64,000 nucleotides of DNA from an uncultured Pelagibacteraceae bacterium (GTDB lineage Bacteria; Pseudomonadota; Alphaproteobacteria; Pelagibacterales; Pelagibacteraceae), in NCBI GenBank assembly GCA_902568465.1, contig CACFQR010000001.1, positions 1 through 64,000 of the forward strand. Direction: 5' to 3'. Within the stretch, counting starts at the first letter, position 1. Every line of letters begins with the position of its first letter. A program made the position numbers and the translations under genes. The notes beneath the pieces were generated by a model. It made no database searches and was not told where the DNA came from. It was given only the letters and a program-made list of their open reading frames with translations. This document shows positions 33,451 through 42,358 of this stretch, one piece after another.

Positions 33451-34364
33451 TGTTGTCTAGGCAAGGTGATAGGTTTTTTTAATTGGTGTTCTCTTATAAA
33501 TATAATGGCAGAAGAAATTATAATTAAACTCGCTCCAGACAAAGTATAAATTGATGGTATCTCATCAAAAAGATAGAATCCAAAAATTATTGCAAAAACG
33601 AGTGATAAATACTTTAATGGTGTTGTTAGAGAAACTTCTGCCAGTTGATAAGCTTTTGTGAGTAATAAATTTGCAATGCTTCCAAAAAATCCTATTAAAA
33701 TTAACAAGCCTAAATCATAACCTTTTGGAATTATCCATCCACCAAATGGTAAAGTAAAAAGTCCAAAAATAGCTGAGCAAAGTGAAAAATAAAAAGCGAT
33801 AAGATAAACTGGTTCGCCTACAAGAGTTAATTTACGAATAAATATAGAAACACCCGCAAAACCTAAAGTAAATATCACTGGATAAATATAATATAAATTT
33901 AAACTATCAAATCCTGGTTTGGAAATTATAAGAACTCCAATAAAACCAAGTCCTACTGCGATCCATCGTTTCGCACGTATTTTTTCACCCAAAAATAAAA
34001 TTGAAAATATTACTACCCAGATTGGTCCTGAAAATGCCATTGAGGTCACTTCTGCAAGTTCTAAATTTCTAAGTCCAACAAAAATAGCGTACATAGCTAT
34101 TGCACCCACAAATGATCTATAAAAATGTAGGCCTGCATATTTAGTTTTATAAAAATTTTTTAAACGTTCTTTGGGTATTAAAAAAAAAATAGGAATGAGA
34201 CCAAACAAGGCTCTGGAAAACATTACTTGGCCAACATCATATTCATATGTAATTTTTATTAAAACATCCATGAGCGAGAAAAATAAAACGCTTAAGATCA
34301 TGCATATTCCACCTAGGTGATTTTGATTTTTGATCATTTTGGTATTTTCATCTATATTTATCAT
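33447..34364 (-). CDS. DMT superfamily (EamA) transporter
   Basis: 305 aa with ten membrane helices in two EamA repeats (repeat 1: GGICMILSVLFFSLMDVL to GVLIISKPG; repeat 2 ending TLSGASLIIISSAIIF). The segment SMAFSGPIWVVIFSILFLGEKIRAKRW is the typical end of repeat 1. These carriers export metabolites or amino acids; the substrate is unknown. Start codon is 14 nt from the divergent msrA start and has no Shine-Dalgarno site. Confidence 0.85.
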   Translation of the reverse strand: MINIDENTKMIKNQNHLGGICMILSVLFFSLMDVLIKITYEYDVGQVMFSRALFGLIPIFFLIPKERLKNFYKTKYAGLHFYRSFVGAIAMYAIFVGLRNLELAEVTSMAFSGPIWVVIFSILFLGEKIRAKRWIAVGLGFIGVLIISKPGFDSLNLYYIYPVIFTLGFAGVSIFIRKLTLVGEPVYLIAFYFSLCSAIFGLFTLPFGGWIIPKGYDLGLLILIGFFGSIANLLLTKAYQLAEVSLTTPLKYLSLVFAIIFGFYLFDEIPSIYTLSGASLIIISSAIIFIREHQLKKPITLPRQQ

Positions 34365-34378
34365 TAATTTAAAATATT

Positions 34379-34828
34379 ATGCAAAAATTTATAGGGGGCA
34401 TTGGTTGCTTTTGGGATGAAACAGAATATCAAGGTATTCCTGGTATTATTTCTACAGAATGTGGATATTGTGGTGGAAAGAATCCAAAAGTTACCTATGA
34501 ACAAGTTTGTGGCGGAGATACTGAACATATAGAGGTTGTTAAAGTTATATTTGATCCAAAAATAATTTCTTATGAAGACGTCACTAAATTATTCTTTAAA
34601 ATTCATGACCCAACAACTCTTAATCGTCAAGGTCCTAATGTAGGCTATCAATACCGATCAGAAATTTTTTATACTACTGAAGAAGAAAAAATAATTGCAC
34701 AAAAAGTATTAGATGAGGTTAATAAGAACCTAAATGGTAAAGTAGTCACAGTTATAAGAAAAGAAAAAAACTACTGTAAAGCTGAAGAGTACCATCAAAA
34801 ATATTTTGAAAAACGTAATAAAAGATGA
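34379..34828 (+). CDS. msrA: Peptide methionine-S-sulfoxide reductase
   Basis: 149 aa, a short MsrA. The catalytic Cys is in GGIGCFWDETEY (residues 6-17), with GYCGGKNPKVTYEQVCGGDTEHIEVVKV cut here to GDTEHIEVV and HDPTTLNRQGPNVGYQYRS characteristic. C-terminal CKAEEYHQKYF matches the family end. It repairs methionine S-sulfoxide in proteins using thioredoxin. GYCGG (usually GYAGG) adds a Cys. It overlaps the sulfurtransferase by 4 nt. With 14 nt to a divergent gene it lacks a normal leader. Confidence 0.93.
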   Translation: MQKFIGGIGCFWDETEYQGIPGIISTECGYCGGKNPKVTYEQVCGGDTEHIEVVKVIFDPKIISYEDVTKLFFKIHDPTTLNRQGPNVGYQYRSEIFYTTEEEKIIAQKVLDEVNKNLNGKVVTVIRKEKNYCKAEEYHQKYFEKRNKR

Positions 34829-35640
34829 CTTTAGTTTCTACAGATTGGCTAAGCGAAAATTTAAATAAAGTTAAGATTATTGATGCTTCCTGGCATTTGG
34901 TTAAAAATCGAAACGCAATTGAGGAATATAATAAAGAACATATAGAAAATGCAATTTTTTTTGATTTAGATAAAAGTTCTAGTCAAAAAAAGAGTTTGGC
35001 ACATGGCCATTTTTTACCAACAGCAAGCGATCACGAAAAAATTATTTCTGAAATGGGAATTTCTAATTCTGATAAAATAATTATTTATTGTTATAGTGAT
35101 TTAATTTCTAGTTGTCGTGCCTGGTTCCAATTTCTCTATTTTGGTCATGATCCAAAATTAGTATCAGTTCTAAATGGAGGAATGAAAAAATGGAAACTGG
35201 AAGGTAGAAAAATTACAAATTCTAAAACTAAAATAATTAAATCTAATTATAGAGCTAAAGAAAATAAAAATATGATTAAATTAAAATCTCAAATTGATGA
35301 AAATATAAAAAATCGTGAATTTACTATAGTAGACGGTAGAAGCAAAAATAGATTTTTGGGTAAAGAACCTGAACCAAGACCTGGAGTTAAAAGTGGTTCT
35401 ATTAAAGGATCTAAATCTATGCCATTAACTGAAATTGTTAATGTTAAGGATAATACGTTTCTGGATATAACAAAGTTAAGAGATATATTTAATACAAGTG
35501 ATATTACTAGTAATAAAATTGTAATGAGCTGTGGAAGTTCAGTAACAGCGGCAAGTCTAGCTCTTGCATATTCATTAATAAATGATGATTATATCCCAAA
35601 AATATATATTGGAAGCTGGACTGAATTTGGAAAAAAATAA
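34825..35640 (+). CDS. Two-domain sulfurtransferase (rhodanese/3-mercaptopyruvate type)
   Basis: 271 aa with tandem rhodanese domains. Domain 1 has KIIDASWHLVKNRNA, domain 2 FTIVDGRSKNRFLGKEPEPRPGVKSG and the active loop MSCGSSVTAASLALAY with the persulfide Cys. CGS(S/G)VTA is the loop of 3-mercaptopyruvate sulfurtransferases (thiosulfate enzymes have CRKGVT), so it likely moves sulfur from mercaptopyruvate. Coupled to msrA upstream by ATGA and abutting the RND adaptor downstream (TAA followed by ATG). Confidence 0.9.
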   Translation: MTLVSTDWLSENLNKVKIIDASWHLVKNRNAIEEYNKEHIENAIFFDLDKSSSQKKSLAHGHFLPTASDHEKIISEMGISNSDKIIIYCYSDLISSCRAWFQFLYFGHDPKLVSVLNGGMKKWKLEGRKITNSKTKIIKSNYRAKENKNMIKLKSQIDENIKNREFTIVDGRSKNRFLGKEPEPRPGVKSGSIKGSKSMPLTEIVNVKDNTFLDITKLRDIFNTSDITSNKIVMSCGSSVTAASLALAYSLINDDYIPKIYIGSWTEFGKK

Positions 35641-36516
35641 ATGAAAAGATCAAAAAAAATAACTATTGGAATAATAACATTTTTTCTCGTCGTTACACTA
35701 ATAATTGTTGGTCGTTACGGGGTTGGACTTTACTTTAAAAAAAAATTTTCAAAGCGTCCCCCTCCTGGAGTTGTAGTTGAAATAGTTTCAAGTAAAATTT
35801 TTAAACAATCTTTAGAAAGTTATTGTACCTCCTTAAGCAGTAAAACTACATCCTATAAAATTAAAAAAAACGAATTATTAGAACCAATTAATTTTAATAA
35901 GAAAGTAAATAAAGGAGATGTGATTGCAAAACTTGCTACGAAGACAATTATTGCTCCTTTTTCAGGTGTTATAGGTAAAAGAGGTATAAGCGGAAGTAGT
36001 TTAGGATCAGAAAATACTATTATTTTAACTTTAGATGACTCAAGAAAAGTTTTGTGTGATTTAAAAATTCCCGAAGTTTATGCCGCTGTACTAAAAAAAG
36101 ATCTTGAACTTAATGCTAAATTCTCAGCTTATAAAAATAAAATTTATAAAGGTAAAATCGCATCTGTAGCTTCACGTGTAGATGCGCAAACAAGATCAAT
36201 ATTAGCAAGGGCAAAAATTAACAATGACGAATCAGATATTATTCCAGGATCTCTTCTTGAAATTGAAATTTTTTATAATGAAAAAAATTCTTTAAGTGTA
36301 CCAGACACAAGTATCATGTATGAGGGAAGTAAAAAATTTATTTATAAAGTGACAGAAAACAACATCATTAAAAAGGCAGAAATAGAAACAGGAGTGCGTA
36401 ACTTGGGAAATCTTGAAGTTTTAGAAGGTCTAAATCAGGGTGATAAAGTCATTGCTGAGGGCCTAACCAAGGTAAGACCAGGAATGAAAGTAAAACCAAT
36501 TATTAAATCAGAGTAA
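35641..36516 (+). CDS. RND efflux periplasmic adaptor, hairpin-less
   Basis: 291 aa, shorter than usual adaptors (about 370-400). A single N-terminal anchor (residues 6-28) is followed by lipoyl halves KVNKGDVIAKL and IIAPFSGVIGKRGISG, beta-barrel strands and the membrane-proximal domain ending LNQGDKVIAEGLTKVRPGMKV. The two lipoyl halves are separated by only about five residues, where other adaptors hold the alpha-helical hairpin that contacts TolC. Partner of the RND pump 9 nt downstream; no TolC gene nearby. Role: linking the inner-membrane pump to an exit path, perhaps not the usual one. Confidence 0.87.
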   Translation: MKRSKKITIGIITFFLVVTLIIVGRYGVGLYFKKKFSKRPPPGVVVEIVSSKIFKQSLESYCTSLSSKTTSYKIKKNELLEPINFNKKVNKGDVIAKLATKTIIAPFSGVIGKRGISGSSLGSENTIILTLDDSRKVLCDLKIPEVYAAVLKKDLELNAKFSAYKNKIYKGKIASVASRVDAQTRSILARAKINNDESDIIPGSLLEIEIFYNEKNSLSVPDTSIMYEGSKKFIYKVTENNIIKKAEIETGVRNLGNLEVLEGLNQGDKVIAEGLTKVRPGMKVKPIIKSE

Positions 36517-36525
36517 AAATTATCT

Positions 36526-39500
36526 ATGTTTATTACCGATCTTTCCATTCGAAGGCCTGTAGTATCAGCAGTTTTTTCAATGATACTTGTAGTTTTCGGA
36601 TTATTTGTATTTTGGAAGCTGCCTGTAAGAGAATTGCCTGCGGGTTTGCAGCCGCCTGTAGTGCAAGTTCAAGTCGATTACCAAGGTGCGTCTGCAGAGA
36701 TTATTTCATCAGAAATAGTTGAAATAATAGAAGATGTCATTGGAGGTGCAGAAGGTATTGAAAATATTGACTCAACTTCTGAAAATGGAAGAGGAACAAT
36801 TAAAATTGAATTTGACACCTCAATAGATCTTGATGCTGCAACGAATGATATTCGAGATAGAGTAAGTAGGGTAGCAGATAATCTTCCAGAAGATGCTGAT
36901 GCGCCAGAAATATTAAAACAATCTGCGGGTTTCACTACAAGTATGTGGCTAGGAGTATCAAGCACTACTTGGACTGATTTAGAAATTGGAGATTATACTA
37001 GAAGATATCTTGTAGATAATTTTTCTAATGTTAAAGGTGTAGGAAGAATCTTGGTCGGCGGTCTGCGTGAACTAAGTGTAAGAATTTATATTTCTCCAGT
37101 TAAATTAGCTGCAAATAATTTGACCATACAAGAAGTTGAGCAAGCATTAAGAAAAGAAAATATAAGTCTCCCGGCTGGAAGTTTAGAAGCAACTAACATT
37201 GATTTAACAATTAATCTTGATAAAGCCTACAAAGATTTATCTTCTATAAAGCAATTACCCATAAAAAAGGTTAAAAATAGTGTGATTCGCTTAGAAAATA
37301 TTGCTGAAGTAAAATATGGTCCCGTTTCAGAAAAAACACTATTTAAAGCACAAAGTAAAGATGGAAAGCCTAATGAAAAAGTTGTCGGCATCGGTGTTTA
37401 TGCTAAAGCTGGAGCTTCTACCGTAGAATTATCAAAAAAGGTTAGGGAAAGAATAAAAGAAGTTAGAAAAAGTTTACCAGATGGATTAAAGCTAAACGTC
37501 TCATTTGATAGAGCCACATACATTAATGCCGCTATTAATGAGGTTTACAAAACTTTAGTTATAGCCTTTGTTTTAGTTGTAATAATTATCTATTTATTTT
37601 TAGGAAATTTGAAAGCTGTAATTGTACCCGCTGTAGCCTTGCCAGTCAGTTTAATTTCATCAGCATTGGGGTTATGGATTTTTGGCTTATCTATAAATAT
37701 TTTTGTTCTTCTCGCTGCAATTTTAGCTATAGGAATAGTTGTTGACGACTCAATAATAATGACAGACGCAATTTATAATAGAGTAGAAAATGGAGAAACC
37801 CCGTTAGTAGCATCAGTGAATGGGTCTAAGAGTGTTACTTTTGCAATTATTTCAACAACTTTAGTTTTGGTAGCAGTTTTTCTACCTTTAATATTTATAG
37901 AAGGAATATCTGGAACTCTTTTTAGAGAAACGGCAATTTCATTAACATTTGCAATTATTGTATCTTCTTTTGTGGCACTGACACTTTCTCCAATGTTAGG
38001 AAGTAAATTTCTCAATAAAAATACAAAAAAATCAAAAATAGTTATAAAATTTGAAAAATTTTATAAATCCTTTTTAGAGTTTTATTCAGAAACATTAAAT
38101 TATTGGATAAATAAACAAAAATTAATTGTTAGTTTTATGGTTTTTATTGTTATTGCTTCAGTTTTGCTTTTTAATTTTTCTAAAAAAGAATTGCTACCTC
38201 AAGAGGATAGAGGTGTGTACTTAGTTATAGGTAAAACTGATGAAGGATCATCATTTCAATATACAGCGGATAAAGCTGAAGAGATTGAAAGAAGACTCAT
38301 CCCTTTAATTAAAAAAGATGGTGAGTCGTATAAAAGGGTAATTATGAGAGTGCCAGGATTTGGAAGAGCAAGTAAATCCTATAATTCCTTCATTATTATA
38401 GCTTTATTAGACGACTGGAAAGACAGAGATGAAAGTGCTGTAAAGATAATGAGAAAAGCCATAGGAAAAATTGTAACTGTTCCGCAAGCTCTTGCTTTTC
38501 CAATATCGCCACAAAGTATCAGGGTTAGCAGTTATAACAAACCTGTTCAAATGGTTTTGCTGGGGAATAATTATAATCAATTAGAGAGATGGCAAAAATC
38601 GATAATGATGGAATTAAGAAAAAATAGAAACTTAGCTGCTGTAGAATCTGATTATTCTAAAAATAAACCGGAAATAAAACTTGTTATAAATAGAAAAAAA
38701 GCACAGGATTTAGGTGTTTCAATTCAATCTATAGGTTCAACGGTCAGCACACTTTTCTCTGGAAAAACTGTAACAAAGTTTAATAGGTTGGGAAAAGAAT
38801 ATCCTATTATACTGCAAGCGGATATCGAAAATAGAAAAAAAAGCGAAACCTTAAGTAAGATTTTTGTTCGTTCAGACACAACAGGAAAATTAATATCATT
38901 GGCTAACCTAGTAGAATTTAAAGAGGTTGGTGCTGCTAAAATTTTAGCACGTTATGATAGACAACGTGCTGTTACTATTAGTGCGAGATTAGTGGGCGAC
39001 TATACTCTTTCTCAAGCTTTAGATTATCTTGAAACAACAACAAATAAAAATATTCCAGATGCAAGAATAGAATGGAAAGGTAAATCGGAAGAATTAAAAG
39101 AAACTTCTAACGAATTATTTATTATATTTGCCTTAGCTTTAGTTACAGCTTTCTTAGTTATGGCAGCAAATTTTAATAGTTTTATTCACCCTGCTGTAAT
39201 TATGTTAACTGTTCCTTTAAGTGTCTTTGGTGGAATAATTTTTATTCTTTTATTTAATTCAAGCATTAATATCTTTTCACAAATCGCATTGGTAATTTTA
39301 ATTGGAATATCTACTAAAAATTCAATTTTAATAGTAGATTGGGCTAATCAGTTAAGAAGAGCTGGAAAAAATATTCAAAGTGCAGCATTAGAGGCTTGCA
39401 AAAGAAGATTTAGAGCAATTATTATGACTTCACTTTCAACAATGATTGCGATGCTCCCCTTGTTAATTGGAAACATAGGCCCAGGTGCAGGCGAAGGTAG

Positions 39501-39654
39501 TCGCTTGGCTGTAGGATCTACAATATTTGGTGGTATGCTTATATCAACCTTTTTTACACTTTATGTAACACCCACTATGTATATTCTTCTTACTAAAAAT
39601 ACAAAAAGAATTGATGCTGTTGATATTCAATTAAATAAAGAATTAAGAAGTTAA
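36526..39654 (+). CDS. RND-family efflux permease
   Basis: 1042 aa, the full AcrB/MexF size, in two repeats each with one plus five TM helices and large periplasmic loops. N-terminus MFITDLSIRRPVVSAVFSMILVV, TM4 with VVDDSIIMTDAIYNR (proton-relay Asp pair GIVVDDSI), and the second half ISTKNSILIVDWANQ and GEGSRLAVGSTIFGGM. It exports hydrophobic compounds using the proton gradient; substrates unknown. Last gene of the msrA-sulfurtransferase-adaptor-permease operon, ending 3 nt before a convergent gene. Confidence 0.93.
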   Translation: MFITDLSIRRPVVSAVFSMILVVFGLFVFWKLPVRELPAGLQPPVVQVQVDYQGASAEIISSEIVEIIEDVIGGAEGIENIDSTSENGRGTIKIEFDTSIDLDAATNDIRDRVSRVADNLPEDADAPEILKQSAGFTTSMWLGVSSTTWTDLEIGDYTRRYLVDNFSNVKGVGRILVGGLRELSVRIYISPVKLAANNLTIQEVEQALRKENISLPAGSLEATNIDLTINLDKAYKDLSSIKQLPIKKVKNSVIRLENIAEVKYGPVSEKTLFKAQSKDGKPNEKVVGIGVYAKAGASTVELSKKVRERIKEVRKSLPDGLKLNVSFDRATYINAAINEVYKTLVIAFVLVVIIIYLFLGNLKAVIVPAVALPVSLISSALGLWIFGLSINIFVLLAAILAIGIVVDDSIIMTDAIYNRVENGETPLVASVNGSKSVTFAIISTTLVLVAVFLPLIFIEGISGTLFRETAISLTFAIIVSSFVALTLSPMLGSKFLNKNTKKSKIVIKFEKFYKSFLEFYSETLNYWINKQKLIVSFMVFIVIASVLLFNFSKKELLPQEDRGVYLVIGKTDEGSSFQYTADKAEEIERRLIPLIKKDGESYKRVIMRVPGFGRASKSYNSFIIIALLDDWKDRDESAVKIMRKAIGKIVTVPQALAFPISPQSIRVSSYNKPVQMVLLGNNYNQLERWQKSIMMELRKNRNLAAVESDYSKNKPEIKLVINRKKAQDLGVSIQSIGSTVSTLFSGKTVTKFNRLGKEYPIILQADIENRKKSETLSKIFVRSDTTGKLISLANLVEFKEVGAAKILARYDRQRAVTISARLVGDYTLSQALDYLETTTNKNIPDARIEWKGKSEELKETSNELFIIFALALVTAFLVMAANFNSFIHPAVIMLTVPLSVFGGIIFILLFNSSINIFSQIALVILIGISTKNSILIVDWANQLRRAGKNIQSAALEACKRRFRAIIMTSLSTMIAMLPLLIGNIGPGAGEGSRLAVGSTIFGGMLISTFFTLYVTPTMYILLTKNTKRIDAVDIQLNKELRS

Positions 39655-39657
39655 ATT

Positions 39658-40263
39658 TTAATATATAATATATTTTTTTCTGTCTAAACTTTTTTGACAT
39701 TCTTTTAATTGGCTTCTATAAATCTTAGATTGTTTTTCAACTTTTTTTGCAAGAATAATTGCTTTCTTATCACTCTTATAAACTTTTTTACTATAATTTC
39801 CCCAGCCTAAATAATAATTTAAATACTGTCGATAGGGATCGTTCAGCGGAACTTTATTAATTTTTTTAGTTTTTTCCATATACCAACCAATAAACATAAC
39901 GGAGTCTTTAAAACGTGTTCTTAACGCTAAAGGATTATTGGTTTCATTTTTATATAACTCCCAAGTTTTTTTAACCGCTTGTGAATAACCAAAAGAACTT
40001 GATGGTCTTTTGTAAGGTATCACTTTAAATATTTTTTGTCTTTTGGGTTTTGCCCATCTATTAAATCCAGATTCTTTGTTTACAAAAGCTAAAATTATAT
40101 GGACAGGTACACCATAAGTATCTGAACTTTTTTTAGCTGATTTATACCAAAGATAATTTTGTCCAAAAATTTTGCATGCATTTTGTGGATACTTGGGTAC
40201 AGAAGAACAGGAAGCTAAAACAAAAAAAATAATTAAAAAAAATAAATTTTTATTTAAAATCAT
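39658..40263 (-). CDS. Lytic transglycosylase-like lipoprotein (SLT fold)
   Basis: 201 aa with a lipobox (FFVLASCSS, Cys about residue 19), so probably outer-membrane anchored. The SLT domain has VPVHIILAFVNKESGFN with the catalytic Glu, and SSFGYSQAVKKTWELYK where transglycosylases have GxMQixpxT. Spanning about 170 aa, it would cleave peptidoglycan. The C-terminal YLGWGNYSKKVY is typical. It overlaps the DUF1476 gene by 14 nt and is last in that short operon. Confidence 0.83.
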   Translation of the reverse strand: MILNKNLFFLIIFFVLASCSSVPKYPQNACKIFGQNYLWYKSAKKSSDTYGVPVHIILAFVNKESGFNRWAKPKRQKIFKVIPYKRPSSSFGYSQAVKKTWELYKNETNNPLALRTRFKDSVMFIGWYMEKTKKINKVPLNDPYRQYLNYYLGWGNYSKKVYKSDKKAIILAKKVEKQSKIYRSQLKECQKSLDRKKYIIY

Positions 40264-40564
40264 CTTTAGCTCTATCTAAAGCTTTTTGCATTTCGTCCCT
40301 AATTTCTGATTCGTTAATCTCGATTGAGGCATTCTCAAAATCTTTTTTGATTTTTCTAAAAACATCTTCTTTTCCAGCCTCCTCCATATCTGCTTTAATT
40401 ATTTCTTGTATATAAACTTTATTTTGTTCCTCATTTTTACCAAGTTTAGCACTTACAAACTCAGCTAGATATTTATTGCTTCGAGCCGCAACTTTAAATT
40501 GTAGCTCCTCATCCATCTGGAATTTTTTTTCAAAACTTTTTTTTCTATCTTCAAATGTGCTCAT
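40250..40564 (-). CDS. DUF1476 / ATP synthase zeta-type inhibitor homologue
   Basis: 104 aa, all helical. The start STFEDRKKSFEKKFQMDEELQFKVAARSN cut to FEDRKKSFEKKF and ELQFKVAARSNK is the DUF1476 hallmark, and DMEEAGKEDVFRKIKKDF matches the middle. In Paracoccus this family is the zeta inhibitor of F1-ATPase; in other alphaproteobacteria inhibition is weaker. The family is confined largely to alphaproteobacteria, which supports the lineage call. Cotranscribed with the transglycosylase (14-nt overlap). Confidence 0.88.
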   Translation of the reverse strand: MSTFEDRKKSFEKKFQMDEELQFKVAARSNKYLAEFVSAKLGKNEEQNKVYIQEIIKADMEEAGKEDVFRKIKKDFENASIEINESEIRDEMQKALDRAKDDFK

Positions 40565-40567
40565 ATA

Positions 40568-40954
40568 TTATTTTAATGATAAATAAATCTTTATTGAGAA
40601 ATAAGCAACTATTACACCTAAAAAATTACCTACTAAATCAACTAATTGAAAGGAGCGATTAGGTATTATAATTTGCAAAATTTCAAGGATTATCGATAAA
40701 AAAAACATTACATAAACCAATTTGTGAAAATTTTTATGTCTTATGTAGATAAAGAAACCCAATAAAGATATAAAAAGATAACAAATAAAATGATTTATGC
40801 TTGTTCCAAAAGGATTTTTTATTATATCTGGCTGCTGCCCTAAATCACCATATAAAAAATAACCAATCAAGCTTCCCGGAAAAAGCGAAATAATTATTAA
40901 AAATAATATTAAAACGTGAAAAATAAACTTTAAAAAAGTATTAATTTTAGACAT
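40568..40954 (-). CDS. VanZ-like membrane protein
   Basis: 128 aa with four membrane helices. The VanZ pattern is seen in GTSINHFICYLFISLLGF, ILEILQIIIPNRSFQLVDLVGNFLGV, where Glu-x2-Gln and the Asp-x-x-x-Asn pair are typical (SxxxExxQxxxPxRxxxxxDxxxNxxG). Function of the family is unclear; some members affect teicoplanin resistance in Firmicutes. It precedes DUF1476 by 3 nt on the minus strand and is divergent from gpmA with 33 nt between. Confidence 0.82.
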   Translation of the reverse strand: MSKINTFLKFIFHVLILFLIIISLFPGSLIGYFLYGDLGQQPDIIKNPFGTSINHFICYLFISLLGFFIYIRHKNFHKLVYVMFFLSIILEILQIIIPNRSFQLVDLVGNFLGVIVAYFSIKIYLSLK

Positions 40955-40987
40955 ATATACAGAATACTTATAAATTATTAAAAAAAA

Positions 40988-41683
40988 ATGAATAATCTTC
41001 TACTTGTACGTCATTCAGAAAGTTTGTGGAATAAAGAACGTCGCTTTACCGGTTGGGCGGACATAGATTTAACGGAAAATGGAAGGTTGCAAGCAAAAAC
41101 TGCTGGTAAACTAATAAAAGAGCTAAATATTAATTTTGATATATATTTTACTTCAAAGCTCCAAAGAGCAATAAATACTCTTGATATAATTTTAAAAGTT
41201 CTAAATAAAACTAATGTCGAAATTGTTAAGACTTCTAATTTAAATGAAAGACACTACGGAGGATTAACTAGTTTAAATAAAGATGATATCATAAAAAAAT
41301 ATGGGAAAGACCAAGTAAAAATATGGAGAAGAAGCTTCGATATACCTCCTCCAAAAATGGAAGATGACCACCCCTATAAAAATAAAATAGACTCAAATAT
41401 AAAAGCTGAATCATTAAAAGATACCTTTGAAAGAGTGGTGCCATATTATAATGAAAAAATAAAACCTCTTATTTCGGCAAAGAAGAATATTTTAATAGTA
41501 TTTCATGGAAATAGCTGTAGGGCGTTGCTAATGCAAATTTTAAATATATCAAAAGAAAAAATAATTGAATTTGAGGTCCCTACTGGAAATCCCTTATTAA
41601 TTACATTTGATGATAATCTTAAGGTTAAAAATTATAAATACTTAGATGAAAAAAGAGCAAAAAAAATATTATTTAATATTTAA
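40988..41683 (+). CDS. gpmA: Phosphoglycerate mutase, 2,3-BPG-dependent type
   Basis: 231 aa histidine phosphatase-superfamily enzyme. The N-terminus LLVRHSESLWNKERRFTGWADIDLTENG carries the phosphorylated His (usually RHGES), here cut to RHSESLWN and FTGWADIDLTENG; further NERHYGGLTSLNK and IVFHGNSCRALLMQI hold Glu and the second His. It interconverts 3- and 2-phosphoglycerate in glycolysis/gluconeogenesis. Gly to Ser in RHG is a small but real deviation. It converges on the nucleotidyltransferase with a 15-nt overlap of coding ends. Confidence 0.9.
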   Translation: MNNLLLVRHSESLWNKERRFTGWADIDLTENGRLQAKTAGKLIKELNINFDIYFTSKLQRAINTLDIILKVLNKTNVEIVKTSNLNERHYGGLTSLNKDDIIKKYGKDQVKIWRRSFDIPPPKMEDDHPYKNKIDSNIKAESLKDTFERVVPYYNEKIKPLISAKKNILIVFHGNSCRALLMQILNISKEKIIEFEVPTGNPLLITFDDNLKVKNYKYLDEKRAKKILFNI

Positions 41684-42358
41684 ACTTTTATAAATTTCTA
41701 AAGTACTTACATGCAAAAAATTTATGTTACTCTCTATTCCTAGCAATTCATTTTTTTCTATTAATTTGTCCCAAATCATATTTATTGAAAAAATCTTTTT
41801 GTCAATGTCGGCAAAAACTTCACGTCGAATAATTTGAAGTCCAGTGTAAATATATTTTAAATTATTTTTATTTTTTCTATTCACTAAATTATTTTTTAAA
41901 TCAAAATCTCCTTTTAAACTCTTATCAAAACTTTTTTCTTTATTAACAAGAAGTATAGAACATTTTTTTTTGCTTAAAAAAAATTTATTTTCCATTTGAT
42001 TAAGTTCATTTAAATAACTGTCATTCCATACGGTGTCTGGATTAATACACAAAAAAGTTTCATCAAAATAATTAATTGCGTTTAATATACCGCCTCCTGT
42101 ATCTAAAATTTTTTCATTTTCATTAACTATAGTTATATTTAAATTGAATTTTTTATTATTAATGTAATCTATAATTTTATCTGAAAGGTAATGAACATTT
42201 ATTATCACTTCGTTTACTCCAAACTTTTCTAAAAATTTTAAAGTATTTGATAATAAAGTTTCTTCACCTATTTTAAGTAAGGGTTTTGGGGTTTGTAGTG
42301 TTAATGGGTGAATTCTTTTGCCAAAACCAGCTGCTAGGATCATTGCTTTTTTTATCAT
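41669..42358 (-). CDS. Sugar-phosphate nucleotidyltransferase (MurU/GMP-type)
   Basis: 229 aa. Signature AMILAAGFGKRIHPLTLQTPKPLLKIG, here quoted as ILAAGFGKRIHPLT and TPKPLLKI, and the metal-binding INPDTVWN and later KYIYTGLQIIRREVF. This is the pattern of alphaproteobacterial MurU/mannose-1-phosphate guanylyltransferase-like enzymes, giving NDP-sugars for the envelope or peptidoglycan recycling. The start ATG lies 86 nt inside the annotated end of lpd on the same strand, in a different frame. Confidence 0.83.
   Translation of the reverse strand: MIKKAMILAAGFGKRIHPLTLQTPKPLLKIGEETLLSNTLKFLEKFGVNEVIINVHYLSDKIIDYINNKKFNLNITIVNENEKILDTGGGILNAINYFDETFLCINPDTVWNDSYLNELNQMENKFFLSKKKCSILLVNKEKSFDKSLKGDFDLKNNLVNRKNKNNLKYIYTGLQIIRREVFADIDKKIFSINMIWDKLIEKNELLGIESNINFLHVSTLEIYKSLNIK

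Noticed and set aside
40250-40263. 14-nt overlap of the transglycosylase and DUF1476 genes as an error
   Set aside because: Both ends match their families, and small overlaps are the rule throughout this window.
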